DNA of 37,524 nt from the NCBI GenBank assembly GCA_041844335.1, contig JBGZAX010000018.1, forward strand, positions 1 to 37,524, written 5' to 3'. Source of the DNA: CAUUFM01 sp041844335 (GTDB lineage: Bacteria > Bacillota > Clostridia > Lachnospirales > Lachnospiraceae). The translations under genes were made by a program, and so were the position numbers. The notes beneath the pieces were generated by a model. It was not told the DNA's origin. It saw only the letters and a list, made by a program, of their open reading frames with translations, and did not search any database. Positions 8,637-16,110 of the stretch are shown here, in pieces (within the stretch, counting starts at the first letter, position 1; each line of letters opens with the position of its first letter).

Positions 8637-9267
8637 TATATCTTTCATTCCTTTCACGTTTTGAAAAACTGCAACCGCAATAATCCTGCCTGTAAAGCTC
8701 GTATTTTCGGGACAGCTCTATCGATCTTTTATAACCATCATTTTTCTTAAAATCGGACATGAGGTAATCCACACCGATTTCCTTTGACAATTTCAGCCCT
8801 ATCTCATTTAGAACGGCAGAATTTTTCATCGGACTTATAGATAAAGAGGTGGTAAAATAATCCATATTATACTTTTTTGCCAAAACGGCACTATGACGCA
8901 ATCTTAATGCATAACACGCTCTGCATGGAAGCTCTCCCTCTTTTTTTGATGCTCTTAATAAAGCTATCTTATCAAAATCAGTCCCGTTATACTCGCTTTC
9001 CAGAATCTCTATTTTATTTTTACACAACAATTTCCCGATAGAGTTTTTTAGCCTGATAACCTCATCTAATCGTCTATTGTACTCATCTATGCTGTCAAGA
9101 TTGGGATTATAAAAGTCAATATAAATATTGAAAAATTCACTAAGCCACTCAATCGGATAGCTGCTACAGGGTGCGCAACAGCTGTGCAAAATCAAATTCG
9201 GTGTATTTTTCTTATCCAAACCGTCTAAAATCTTCAATGTTTCTTTATGATAGTTGGTTTTATTCAT
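8623..9267 (-). CDS. queH: Epoxyqueuosine reductase QueH
   Basis: Last step of queuosine synthesis: reduces epoxyqueuosine in tRNA to queuosine. QueH (formerly DUF208) is the non-cobalamin enzyme that replaces QueG. The 214-aa protein has paired cysteines HSCCAPCSSY near residue 30, CRACYALRL near 115 and YCGCSFS near 197, as expected for its Fe-S and second metal sites. The start codon directly follows the stop of the upstream membrane-protein gene with no clear ribosome site, so translation is likely coupled. The end overlaps murE. Its presence in a wall/replication operon is probably only genomic convenience. Confidence 0.92.
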   Translation of the reverse strand: MNKTNYHKETLKILDGLDKKNTPNLILHSCCAPCSSYPIEWLSEFFNIYIDFYNPNLDSIDEYNRRLDEVIRLKNSIGKLLCKNKIEILESEYNGTDFDKIALLRASKKEGELPCRACYALRLRHSAVLAKKYNMDYFTTSLSISPMKNSAVLNEIGLKLSKEIGVDYLMSDFKKNDGYKRSIELSRKYELYRQDYCGCSFSKRERNERYNENI

Positions 9268-9645
9268 TTATTTTAAAAATTTTCTCATTGCAAAACACAT
9301 AGCTGCGAATAACACCGTACCCATTAATGCTATTATTGTATGCTGCGTAAGCCCTCCCGCTACCAGCTCGGCGGCTCCTAAGACAATCAAAAAATAGTTA
9401 TGCAAATGCTTAGTAAACAGTGCCATTATCAGGCTTAACCCCATTACGACAAGAAGTAAAGATGTCATCTCTTTAAACACGATAATTCCAAGAATAAGCT
9501 CCAATGCTATTACTCCGGTCAAAATACAGACCACATCAATATACATCATCACACTTCTCGACGAAAGTTTGACGTTCGTTTCTTTTTTATTAGACATAGT
9601 CGCCGATATTTTATCAGCTACGCTTCCATTGTTATTTTCTTCCAT
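9268..9645 (-). CDS. Small four-helix membrane protein, unknown function
   Basis: I do not recognise the family. The 125-aa protein has a polar N-terminus of about 30 residues, then four predicted membrane helices (about 32-54, 59-78, 81-99 and 102-122) and a short basic tail RKFLK. GGAGGAG lies 9 nt before the ATG, and a strong sigma-A promoter ends about 50 nt upstream. It is the first gene of the transcript with queH, murE and priA. A role in the envelope is possible given murE, but this is only neighbourhood inference. Confidence 0.75.
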   Translation of the reverse strand: MEENNNGSVADKISATMSNKKETNVKLSSRSVMMYIDVVCILTGVIALELILGIIVFKEMTSLLLVVMGLSLIMALFTKHLHNYFLIVLGAAELVAGGLTQHTIIALMGTVLFAAMCFAMRKFLK

Positions 9646-9697
9646 TTATTTTATCTCCTCCAAATTTTTATAGCTCAATCTATTAAATATTTTTATC

Positions 9698-9726
9698 ATT
9701 ATACACCAAAATATTAATTTTGTAAA
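9698..9726 (-). promoter_or_regulatory. Sigma-A promoter for membrane protein-queH-murE-priA
   Basis: On the - strand, TTTACA (9726-9721) and TATAAT (9703-9698) are separated by exactly 17 nt, with TG upstream of the -10 box. This near-consensus promoter lies 53 nt before the first gene of the operon and is divergent from the TPP riboswitch promoter. Confidence 0.75.
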
Positions 9727-9750
9727 ATCGGAATTATTTTTATCAATGTC

Positions 9751-9779
9751 TTGATTTTTTTTTTTAAATATAGTATCAT
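9751..9779 (+). promoter_or_regulatory. Promoter for the TPP riboswitch and thiXYZ
   Basis: TTGATT (9751-9756) and TATCAT (9774-9779) have a 17-nt spacer containing a T-run. Transcription would start near 9786, about 20 nt before the riboswitch aptamer. TATAGT (9769-9774) is an alternative -10 box but has no suitable -35 partner. Confidence 0.6.
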
Positions 9780-9807
9780 TTGTTTGTATTTAAAAAGAAT
9801 ATACTGT

Positions 9808-9897
9808 TTTGCTGGGGGTGTAACTTTAAGTTACTGAGATTGTTTTTCGCAGAACCCTTTGAACCTGATATGGATCATACCATCGTAGGGAAGCCTG
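9808..9897 (+). promoter_or_regulatory. TPP riboswitch (THI element)
   Basis: The conserved aptamer core is readable: GGGGGTG (9814-9820), a short P3 stem TAAC/GTTA, the CTGAGAT segment (9834-9840), and CCCTTTGAACCTGATATGGA plus ATACCATCGTAGGGAAGC up to 9894. This is the standard thiamine pyrophosphate aptamer with its pyrimidine-sensing CTGAGA loop. An intrinsic terminator follows within 15 nt, so TPP probably switches off transcription of the downstream ABC importer. Confidence 0.95.
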
Positions 9898-9910
9898 ATT
9901 TTATTATTTT

Positions 9911-9938
9911 GCGCTTCTTTAAACGAAGTGCTTTTTTT
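9911..9938 (+). terminator. Riboswitch-controlled terminator
   Basis: GCGCTTC (9911-9917) pairs with GAAGTGC (9925-9931), including one G-U pair, and is followed by seven T (9932-9938). It lies just after the TPP aptamer and 42 nt before thiX, the layout of a transcription-attenuating riboswitch. Confidence 0.85.
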
Positions 9939-9979
9939 ATTTACTTAATAAAAAGCTGCATAAAAGGAGATTTAATTAA

Positions 9980-10738
9980 TTGAAAAAAAAAGATACAAGA
10001 ATTATCGACAGGTTAATCGGCTCATCTTTAATAATAACAATTTTAATAATTTGGCAAATACTCTCGTCACTTAAGATAGTGCCGAAATTTCTGCTGCCAT
10101 CTCCTCTTGACGTAATAAGAGCTTTTACAGCTGACCTCCCTCTTATCGCTCATCACACAGGTTACACTCTTACAGAAAGCTTTATCGGTCTTATGACAGG
10201 AGTCGTCTTAGGATTTATACTGGCGCTTTTAATAGACACGTTTTCAATAGTAAAAAAAGCACTGTATCCGTTGATAATAATAAGTCAAACAATTCCGACT
10301 GTTGCCATAGCACCTCTTCTCGTGCTGTGGCTTGGCTATGAAATGGCTCCGAAAATCACCCTGATCGCGATGACGACATTTTTTCCTATAGCAATTTCAC
10401 TGATGGACGGATTTTCAAGTGTAGATACGGACAGTATACAACTGTTAAAGGCAATGGGTGCAGACAAAATACAGATTTACACGCACGTCAAGCTTCCATT
10501 TGCCACACCATATTTTTTCTCTGGACTTAGAATCTCAGTAACCTATGCAATAATAGGAGCGGTAGTTGCCGAATGGCTCGGAGGCTTTGACGGTCTCGGC
10601 GTATATATGACAAGGGCAAGGAAATCCTATGCCTTCGACAAGATGTTTGCAATAATATTTTTTATATCACTGCTCAGCCTTATGGCTATGGCATCTTTAT
10701 CACTGCTTGAAAAGAAAATAGTTAAATGGAAGGATTAG
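9980..10738 (+). CDS. thiX: ABC importer permease, thiamine-precursor type (ThiX)
   Basis: Membrane subunit of an ABC importer, 252 aa with about six helices. It has the BPD_transp_1 coupling loop around LLKAMGADKIQIYTHVKLPF (near residue 150) as in SsuC/TauC/ThiX permeases. The start is a TTG (9980-9982): AAAGGAG (9963-9969) is 10 nt before it, and no in-frame ATG lies nearby. Control by a TPP riboswitch, together with the THI5-like binding protein downstream, points to uptake of a pyrimidine precursor such as formylaminopyrimidine, not nitrate or sulfonates. A weak TTG start fits modest expression. Family certain, substrate strongly suggested by regulation. Confidence 0.9.
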   Translation: MKKKDTRIIDRLIGSSLIITILIIWQILSSLKIVPKFLLPSPLDVIRAFTADLPLIAHHTGYTLTESFIGLMTGVVLGFILALLIDTFSIVKKALYPLIIISQTIPTVAIAPLLVLWLGYEMAPKITLIAMTTFFPIAISLMDGFSSVDTDSIQLLKAMGADKIQIYTHVKLPFATPYFFSGLRISVTYAIIGAVVAEWLGGFDGLGVYMTRARKSYAFDKMFAIIFFISLLSLMAMASLSLLEKKIVKWKD

Positions 10739-10776
10739 TCCTCATAAAATATGTAAATAAAATAAAGGAGAAAAAA

Positions 10777-11850
10777 ATGTCTAAGAGAGTAAAAATTTTA
10801 ATCATTGCTGCAACAATTCTGGCATTTGCCACAGGCTGCAGTATAAAAAAGAACACAGCCGTGAACACAAACACTGAAAAGTCCGATGAAAATACCGCTG
10901 ACATAAATAATGAAAATATCAGCGAAAATTCTGATGTTTCGAGCAGAAAAATAACAGTGGTACTTGATTGGACTCCCAATACTAACCACACGGGTTTGTT
11001 TGTTGCAAAAGAAATGGGATATTTTAACGAGCATGGCTTGAAAGTGGAAATAGTACAACCTCCTGAAGGCTCCACCACGGCTTTAATAGGCGCAAACAAG
11101 GCTGAATTCGGTATTTCCTTTCAGGATACTCTTGCAAAAAGCTTTGCAACCGACAGTCCTATACCTGTAACGGCGGTGGCTGCAATTTTACAGCACAACA
11201 CCTCCGGAGTTATATCGCTAAAAGATAAAAATATAGTAACCCCGAAGGATTTAACAGAAAAAAGATATTCCACATGGGACGATCCGATCGAGCTTGCAAT
11301 GCTTGAAAAAATCGTAAATGATGACGGCGGAGATTTTTCGAAGGTAAAAAAGGTTCCCTACGCTGAAAACATTATAGCACAGCTTAACGATCCCTCAAAA
11401 AACGGCTCCGATTCAGGCTGGGTATACTACGCTTGGGACGGAATTTCATTTAAGGTAAACGGTCTTGAAACCAATTTTATAAATTTTGCAAACTTCGGCT
11501 CTGAGCTTGACTATTACACCCCTGTGATAATTGCCTCTGATAAATACTTGAAAGAAAACTCCGCCGAAGCAAAAAAGGTGCTGTCAGCAATAAAAAAGGG
11601 CTATAAATTTGCAGCAGACAATCCGAAAGAGGCTGCCGACTGTCTGTTAAAAAATGCTCCCGAGCTTGACAATAAATTAGTATATGAAAGCCAGAAATGG
11701 ATAAGCTCCAAGTACATAGACGATGCTGCAAGTTTCGGAATTATCGATTCGAACAGATGGAACACCTTTTATAAATGGCTGTTCGAAAATAAATTAATAG
11801 AAAGAGAAATTCCTGAGAATTACGGGTTCAATAATGAGTATCTCAACTAA
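10777..11850 (+). CDS. thiY: ABC importer substrate-binding lipoprotein, THI5/NMT1-like (ThiY)
   Basis: Captures the pyrimidine precursor outside the membrane and hands it to ThiX. The 357-aa protein begins with a lipoprotein signal, KILIIAATILAFATGCS, with the lipid-modified cysteine at about residue 22, then an Asn/Glu-rich linker. The NMT1/THI5-like domain starts with VVLDWTPNTNHTGLFVAKEM and contains PPEGSTTALIGANKAEFGIS. I chose the ATG at 10777 (AAAGGAG at 10764-10770); a longer in-frame start at 10726 lies inside thiX and has no ribosome site. The last 17 nt overlap thiZ. Confidence 0.92.
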   Translation: MSKRVKILIIAATILAFATGCSIKKNTAVNTNTEKSDENTADINNENISENSDVSSRKITVVLDWTPNTNHTGLFVAKEMGYFNEHGLKVEIVQPPEGSTTALIGANKAEFGISFQDTLAKSFATDSPIPVTAVAAILQHNTSGVISLKDKNIVTPKDLTEKRYSTWDDPIELAMLEKIVNDDGGDFSKVKKVPYAENIIAQLNDPSKNGSDSGWVYYAWDGISFKVNGLETNFINFANFGSELDYYTPVIIASDKYLKENSAEAKKVLSAIKKGYKFAADNPKEAADCLLKNAPELDNKLVYESQKWISSKYIDDAASFGIIDSNRWNTFYKWLFENKLIEREIPENYGFNNEYLN

Positions 11851-12574
11851 AAAGCTTGAAATAAAAAACGTAACGGGCGGTTATAACGGTGAAAAAATAA
11901 TAGAAAACATATCATTTTCCGTGAACAGCGGTGAAACGGTAAGCATAATCGGAGTCAGCGGAACCGGCAAAACCACACTGTTCAATATAATAGCAGGGCT
12001 TTTAAAGCCCATCAACGACGGAAAAATATACTTAAATGAAGAGGATATCACGGGCAGAAGCGGATATGTGGGCTATATGCTGCAAAAGGATCTTTTATTG
12101 CCATTTAAAAATGTAATAGAAAATGTTGCTCTGCCGCTTATAATAAAGGGAATGAAAAAAGATGCGGCAATAGAAACGGCTTTAAGCAAACTTAAGAGCT
12201 TTTCATTGCTTGAAAAGGCGAATGCCTACCCTAAAGAGCTGTCAGGAGGAATGCGCCAAAGAGTGGCCCTTCTTCGCACATATTTTTTCTCAAACGAGGC
12301 GGTTCTCTTAGATGAACCGTTTTCAGCTCTTGATTCTATCACAAGAGGAAGTGTACAGGAGTGGTATTTAAATGTAATAAAAGAGCTTAAGCTCACGACT
12401 GTTTTAATCACACACGATATAGACGAGGCTATACTGCTGTCGGACAGAGTATTGATTCTAAAAGGAAAACCCGGCACAATCACCTATGAAAAGAAAATAA
12501 AACTTAGTCGTCCACGCAGCAATACGGATTCGGAATTTATAGAGATAAAAAAAGATTTGCTGGATAATATATAA
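11834..12574 (+). CDS. thiZ: ABC importer ATPase (ThiZ)
   Basis: Cytoplasmic ATPase that powers ThiX. The 246-aa protein has Walker A GVSGTGKTT near residue 39, a Q-loop near YMLQKD, the signature LSGGMRQRVAL near 136, Walker B AVLLDEPFSALD near 155, and the H-loop THDIDEA near 193. The ATG overlaps the last 17 nt of thiY, so translation is coupled. A long perfect hairpin begins 3 nt after the stop. Thiamine specificity comes from the operon and riboswitch, as the ATPase alone resembles SsuB/TauB. Confidence 0.92.
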   Translation: MSISTKKLEIKNVTGGYNGEKIIENISFSVNSGETVSIIGVSGTGKTTLFNIIAGLLKPINDGKIYLNEEDITGRSGYVGYMLQKDLLLPFKNVIENVALPLIIKGMKKDAAIETALSKLKSFSLLEKANAYPKELSGGMRQRVALLRTYFFSNEAVLLDEPFSALDSITRGSVQEWYLNVIKELKLTTVLITHDIDEAILLSDRVLILKGKPGTITYEKKIKLSRPRSNTDSEFIEIKKDLLDNI

Positions 12575-12576
12575 TA

Positions 12577-12621
12577 TACCGCCCTGAAAGGTGAACTTCA
12601 AGGTCACCTTTCAGGGCGGTA
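12577..12621. terminator. Long perfect hairpin between convergent thiZ and trkH
   Basis: An 18-bp perfect stem is formed by 12577-12594 and 12604-12621 (arm TACCGCCCTGAAAGGTGA) around a 9-nt loop. It sits between the stops of convergent genes, a typical site for a shared terminator, but neither side has a proper T-tract (CATACTTTA on +, TATTATATATTAT on -). It may end transcription by strength alone, or protect mRNA 3' ends, or be a dispersed repeat. The 37 nt up to the trkH stop hold nothing else. Confidence 0.6.
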
Positions 12622-12658
12622 CATACTTTACAGGAAATATTGATGTTCATTAAAAGCT

Positions 12659-14105
12659 CTATCTTCTGCTCCATGTATTCGGCAATAAAAGCACAAGAAC
12701 AGGCACAATCTCAAGTCTTCCGACTATCATAGTGATCGTAAAGCAGAGCTTTGAAATCGGACTGAAAAAGGCAAAGCTTCCTGTCGGCCCCACCTTGGAA
12801 AGTCCCGGTCCTATATTATTAAGTGTTGCGAAAACTGAGGAAATAGCAGTTAAAAAATCCTCACAGTCAAGCACCGCAATAAGACTCATTACAGTAAATA
12901 TAGAAACATGAAGAACAAAATAGACTAAAACCGATTTTATAATTTCATCAGGAACAATCTTGTTGTTCTCGGTAACTATAATCACTCTTCTTGGATTTAT
13001 GGCTCTTCTTAAAGAATTTACGGCAGATTTAAATAACACAATTACTCTTGAAATCTTGAACCCTCCGGCTGTAGATCCTGCGCAGCCTCCACAAAACATC
13101 AAAAACAATAATATCATCTGCGAGAACATACTCCAAGTTGCAAAATCCGCAGTACCGTAGCCCGTAGTCGTCATTACCGATGCCGTCGAAAATAATACCC
13201 TTCTTACAGTTTCTTCCACATTTCCGATTTTTCCATACATATTAAAAGCAATCACAGCACTTGCAATAAGCCAAATAGAAAAATATACCCTCACCTCCTG
13301 ATTTTTAACTGCATCCTTAATATTTCCTATCAAAATCAGGTAGTAAAGATTAAAATTAATCCCGAAAACCACCATTCCTAATGTGATCACGTATTCTATC
13401 AAAGGACTGTTATAATGACCTATGCTTAAAGCCCTGTTGCTGAAGCCTCCGGTCCCTGCCGTCCCAAAGCCGTGAATAAAAGCATCAAATGGTGACATTC
13501 CGCAGATAATCAGTATAATAATAAATGCAAGTGTAAGTATCACATAAATCTTATATAAAATCTGAGCGGTTGTATCAAGCCTTGATACCAGCTTTCCGAA
13601 AGTAGGTCCCGGAACCTCCGCGCGCATCACATTCACCGCACCCTTTGTCTTCGGCAGAAATGCAAAGGCAAATACTAAAATACCCATACCTCCTATAAAG
13701 TGGGTAAAGCTTCGCAAAAACATAAGCGAATGAGGTAAACTCTCCACGTCGGTTAAGATACTGGCTCCAGTCGTAGTAAATCCCGATGCCATCTCAAATG
13801 TCGAATCAATAATGCTTGGGATAAAGCCTGTAATAACAAATGGAAGCCCTGCAAAAAAAGACATCAAAATCCAAGAAACGACAACTATTGCAAAACCGTC
13901 CTTAGCATTAAAATTCAAACCCTTAATCCTTATAATGCTCAACAGAAAACCGATAACCGATAAAATAAGAATAGTCACCAAAATAGCCGATATATTCTTT
14001 TTGCTCTCCCTATAAATAAGGGCTACAATGAGGGGGAACACCAAAAAAAACAGCTTCCAATATGAGTATTTTCCCTATTGTATTAAACAACAATCTTTTA
14101 TTCAT
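12659..14105 (-). CDS. trkH: TrkH/KtrB-type potassium uptake protein, frameshifted near N-terminus
   Basis: Membrane subunit of a K+ uptake system with TrkA as its cytosolic regulator. The four pore loops are visible: TTTGASI, GTGGFS, TTTGYGT and NNIGPGL, each with its filter glycine, in a protein with about ten helices. The natural start is the ATG at 14105, 11 nt after the trkA stop with GGGGG (14116-14112) before it, giving MNKRLLFNTIGKILILEAVF. A run of eight T on the - strand (14050-14043) then shifts the frame; seven T would join it exactly to VFPLIVALIYRE and give about 481 aa. In the uncorrected frame translation stops after about 30 codons. The remaining frame is open from 14044 (461 aa) with only TTG/GTG starts and no ribosome site. 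The gene is disrupted, corrected by slippage, or carries a sequence error. Confidence 0.88.
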
Positions 14106-14116
14106 CCCAAGCCCCC

Positions 14117-15475
14117 TTATTTTACTATATCATCAAGGCTCAGTATATCAGTATGTGTAGTAACAATAAGCACTCTGTCTCCAAGCTTTATACAATCGGC
14201 ACCTTTAGGCAAAATCGGCTCACCGTCACGCACAATAAGACTTACCAGCGTATTATCAATAATCTGAAGCTCCATTAAATTTATGTTGATAACAGCTTTA
14301 TTGTGAGATGTAGCAACAAATTCAATGGCCTCCACTCCGCCGTCTGCAAGCTTGTATAAATGCTCAATATTGGAGCTGCCGTTAGTCATAAGACTTTTCG
14401 TAAACCTTATTATCTCATCTGCAATAATCAGCTCAGGTGTGATTATAGAATCAAGATCGACGTGATCAAGGATTTTAAGCATTGCTCTCCTATTTACCTT
14501 TGTAATACATTTTCTTACACCCTTGTGCTTTGCGAACAGCGAAATAAAGATATTTTCTTCGTCAATTCCGGTTAAGGCTATACAGGCATCATACTCCGAT
14601 ATTCCCTCCTCCTCAAGCACTCTTTGATTACTGCCGTCACCGTTTATCACAATGACATTCGGAAATTGCTTGCTGATCCTGTCTGCTATGTCTTTTTTTT
14701 GCTCAATCACCTTAATTTCAAAGCTCTTGATTTTTGAAAGCTTCTTAATCAGATAATATCCTATCTTTCCTCCCCCGACTATCACCACCGACCTTATGGG
14801 TGCCTGTTTTTGGCTGATACGGGGATAGAGCTTGTCCAAATCAATACTGCTGCCTGTAATATGTATTCTGTCACCCGCTTTAAGCACCGTGTCACCCCTT
14901 GGAATAATGATTTCATTTCCCCTTTCCACAATACTTACTAAAATATTGCCGGCGAAAGACTCTCGAAATGTCTTTAAGTCCATATTCTCTAAAACAGATC
15001 CTTGTTTTATCTCAATTTCTACAAGACTTACCTTTCCGTCTGCAAAGCTGTCTATATTAAGTGCCATCGGAAAACTCAAAATCTTCCTAATCAAGCTTGC
15101 CGTCTCAAGTTCAGGATTTATCATCGCATCAATTCCGAAAGCATTTTTTATAAAATCCACATTTTGGTGATACTCCGGATTCCTTACCCTCGCTATACTC
15201 CTTTTTACACCGAGACTTTTCGCTAAAATACACGCCATAATGTTTTGCTCATCGGAGTTGGTCACAGCCAGGACAAAATCGGTATCCTTCATTCCCGCCT
15301 CAAGCTGTACATCAACAGATGTTCCGTTACCCACTATAGCCTGTATATCAATTTCTTCAAAAATACTCTCTATTACTTCCGGGTTGCTGTCTATTAATAC
15401 TATATCGCAGATATCCGACAGCTCCTTACAGATATTTCCTCCGACCTTTCCGCCGCCTATCACAACTATTTTCAT
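14117..15475 (-). CDS. trkA: Trk potassium uptake regulator TrkA
   Basis: Peripheral cytosolic subunit that gates TrkH in response to bound nucleotide. The 452-aa protein has the double layout: an RCK_N domain with the Rossmann motif GGGKVGGNI at residues 7-15, an RCK_C domain near 140-215, a second RCK_N with VGGGKIGYYL near 228, and a second RCK_C. The ATG at 15475 follows AAGGAG (15493-15488) at 12 nt. A good sigma-A promoter lies 35-60 nt upstream. trkH follows after 11 nt, so they form one operon; the T8 frameshift in trkH would leave TrkA without a partner unless it is suppressed. Confidence 0.95.
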   Translation of the reverse strand: MKIVVIGGGKVGGNICKELSDICDIVLIDSNPEVIESIFEEIDIQAIVGNGTSVDVQLEAGMKDTDFVLAVTNSDEQNIMACILAKSLGVKRSIARVRNPEYHQNVDFIKNAFGIDAMINPELETASLIRKILSFPMALNIDSFADGKVSLVEIEIKQGSVLENMDLKTFRESFAGNILVSIVERGNEIIIPRGDTVLKAGDRIHITGSSIDLDKLYPRISQKQAPIRSVVIVGGGKIGYYLIKKLSKIKSFEIKVIEQKKDIADRISKQFPNVIVINGDGSNQRVLEEEGISEYDACIALTGIDEENIFISLFAKHKGVRKCITKVNRRAMLKILDHVDLDSIITPELIIADEIIRFTKSLMTNGSSNIEHLYKLADGGVEAIEFVATSHNKAVININLMELQIIDNTLVSLIVRDGEPILPKGADCIKLGDRVLIVTTHTDILSLDDIVK

Positions 15476-15508
15476 AATTGAACCTGTCTCCTTTTTTTAT
15501 TAAGCTTC

Positions 15509-15537
15509 ATTGTAGTACAATTTCATAAAATTGGCAA
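15509..15537 (-). promoter_or_regulatory. Sigma-A promoter for trkA-trkH
   Basis: On the - strand, TTGCCA (15537-15532) and TACAAT (15514-15509) have exactly 17 nt between them. The -10 box ends 33 nt before the trkA ATG. It diverges from the spoVG promoter 44 nt away. Confidence 0.7.
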
Positions 15538-15580
15538 CTGATAGATGAATTTGACGATAAAAAAATAGCATTTTTGCCAC

Positions 15581-15609
15581 TTGTATTAAAATATTAACTG
15601 TGATATAAT
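15581..15609 (+). promoter_or_regulatory. Sigma-A promoter for spoVG
   Basis: TTGTAT (15581-15586) and a perfect TATAAT (15604-15609) are spaced by 17 nt. The predicted start near 15616 leaves a leader of about 120 nt. No sigma-H-like box, as known for spoVG in Bacillus, was seen at the matching position. Confidence 0.7.
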
Positions 15610-15671
15610 GTGAATGTTAAGCAAAAGCATGGAAACGGCACCAACGCTTGAGCTTAGTATTATTTATACTT

Positions 15672-15694
15672 GGTCAGTGTTTCAAAAACTGACC
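15672..15694 (+). other. Hairpin in the spoVG leader
   Basis: GGTCAGT (15672-15678) pairs perfectly with ACTGACC (15688-15694), loop of 9 nt. A second small fold AACCC/GGGTT (15704-15715) ends just before the AAGGAGG ribosome site (15723-15729). No T-run follows, so it is not a terminator; a role in mRNA stability or translation control is inferred. Confidence 0.4.
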
Positions 15695-15735
15695 TATATG
15701 CACAACCCGAGGGTTTTACACAAAGGAGGATTGGA

Positions 15736-16002
15736 ATGACTGTTACTGATGTGAGAATACGTAGAGTCGATTCGGACGGCAAGATGAAAGCTGTAGTGTC
15801 CATCACCATAGATGATGAATTTGCTATTCACGATATTAAAGTAATTCAGGGAGATAAAGGACTTTTTATTGCTATGCCAAGCAGAAAGGCTAAAGACGGT
15901 GAATATAGAGATATCGCACATCCTATAAACTCCACAACCAGAGACAATATTCAAAAAATTATTCTGGAGCGTTATGAGTCGACAGGTGTTGATTCTGAAT
16001 AA
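15736..16002 (+). CDS. spoVG: SpoVG family regulator
   Basis: Small nucleic-acid-binding protein known for effects on septation, sporulation and virulence genes in Firmicutes. The 88-aa product starts MTVTDVRIRRVDSDGKMKAV and contains the highly conserved DEFAIHDIKVI and GLFIAMPSRK motifs. I chose the ATG at 15736 (AAGGAGG at 15723-15729). A longer in-frame start at 15670 would run through the leader hairpin and does not match the family. It is a single-gene transcript with its own promoter and terminator. SpoVG is also kept by non-sporulating Firmicutes, so it is not proof of sporulation. Confidence 0.95.
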   Translation: MTVTDVRIRRVDSDGKMKAVVSITIDDEFAIHDIKVIQGDKGLFIAMPSRKAKDGEYRDIAHPINSTTRDNIQKIILERYESTGVDSE

Positions 16003-16026
16003 ACCTGATTATTTTTTTACAAAATC

Positions 16027-16080
16027 AAAATAAAAATGATCTGTCGACATAAATCTATGCTGACAGATCATTTTTATTTT
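16027..16080. terminator. Bidirectional terminator between spoVG and the class A PBP gene
   Basis: A 19-bp perfect stem is formed by the arm AAAATAAAAATGATCTGTC (16027-16045) and its complement (16062-16080). The A/T-rich outer part gives a U-tract in both directions. The genes on both sides converge on it, so it probably ends both transcripts. Confidence 0.9.
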
Positions 16081-16110
16081 TAAGTCTTCAGGAATTTGTA
16101 CAGATAAAAC

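Noticed and set aside
9751..9774. TTGATT with TATAGT as the thi promoter
   Set aside because: The spacer is only 12 nt; TATCAT at 9774 gives 17 nt and is preferred.
9780..9983. Open 67-codon frame on the + strand before thiX
   Set aside because: It runs through the TPP aptamer and its terminator, whose conserved bases explain the sequence better than a protein.
10726..10776. Longer in-frame start for thiY inside thiX
   Set aside because: No ribosome site there; the ATG at 10777 has AAAGGAG and begins a proper lipoprotein signal.
15670..15735. Longer in-frame start for spoVG
   Set aside because: The extra 22 codons cross a leader hairpin, and the good ribosome site serves the ATG at 15736, which matches the family start.
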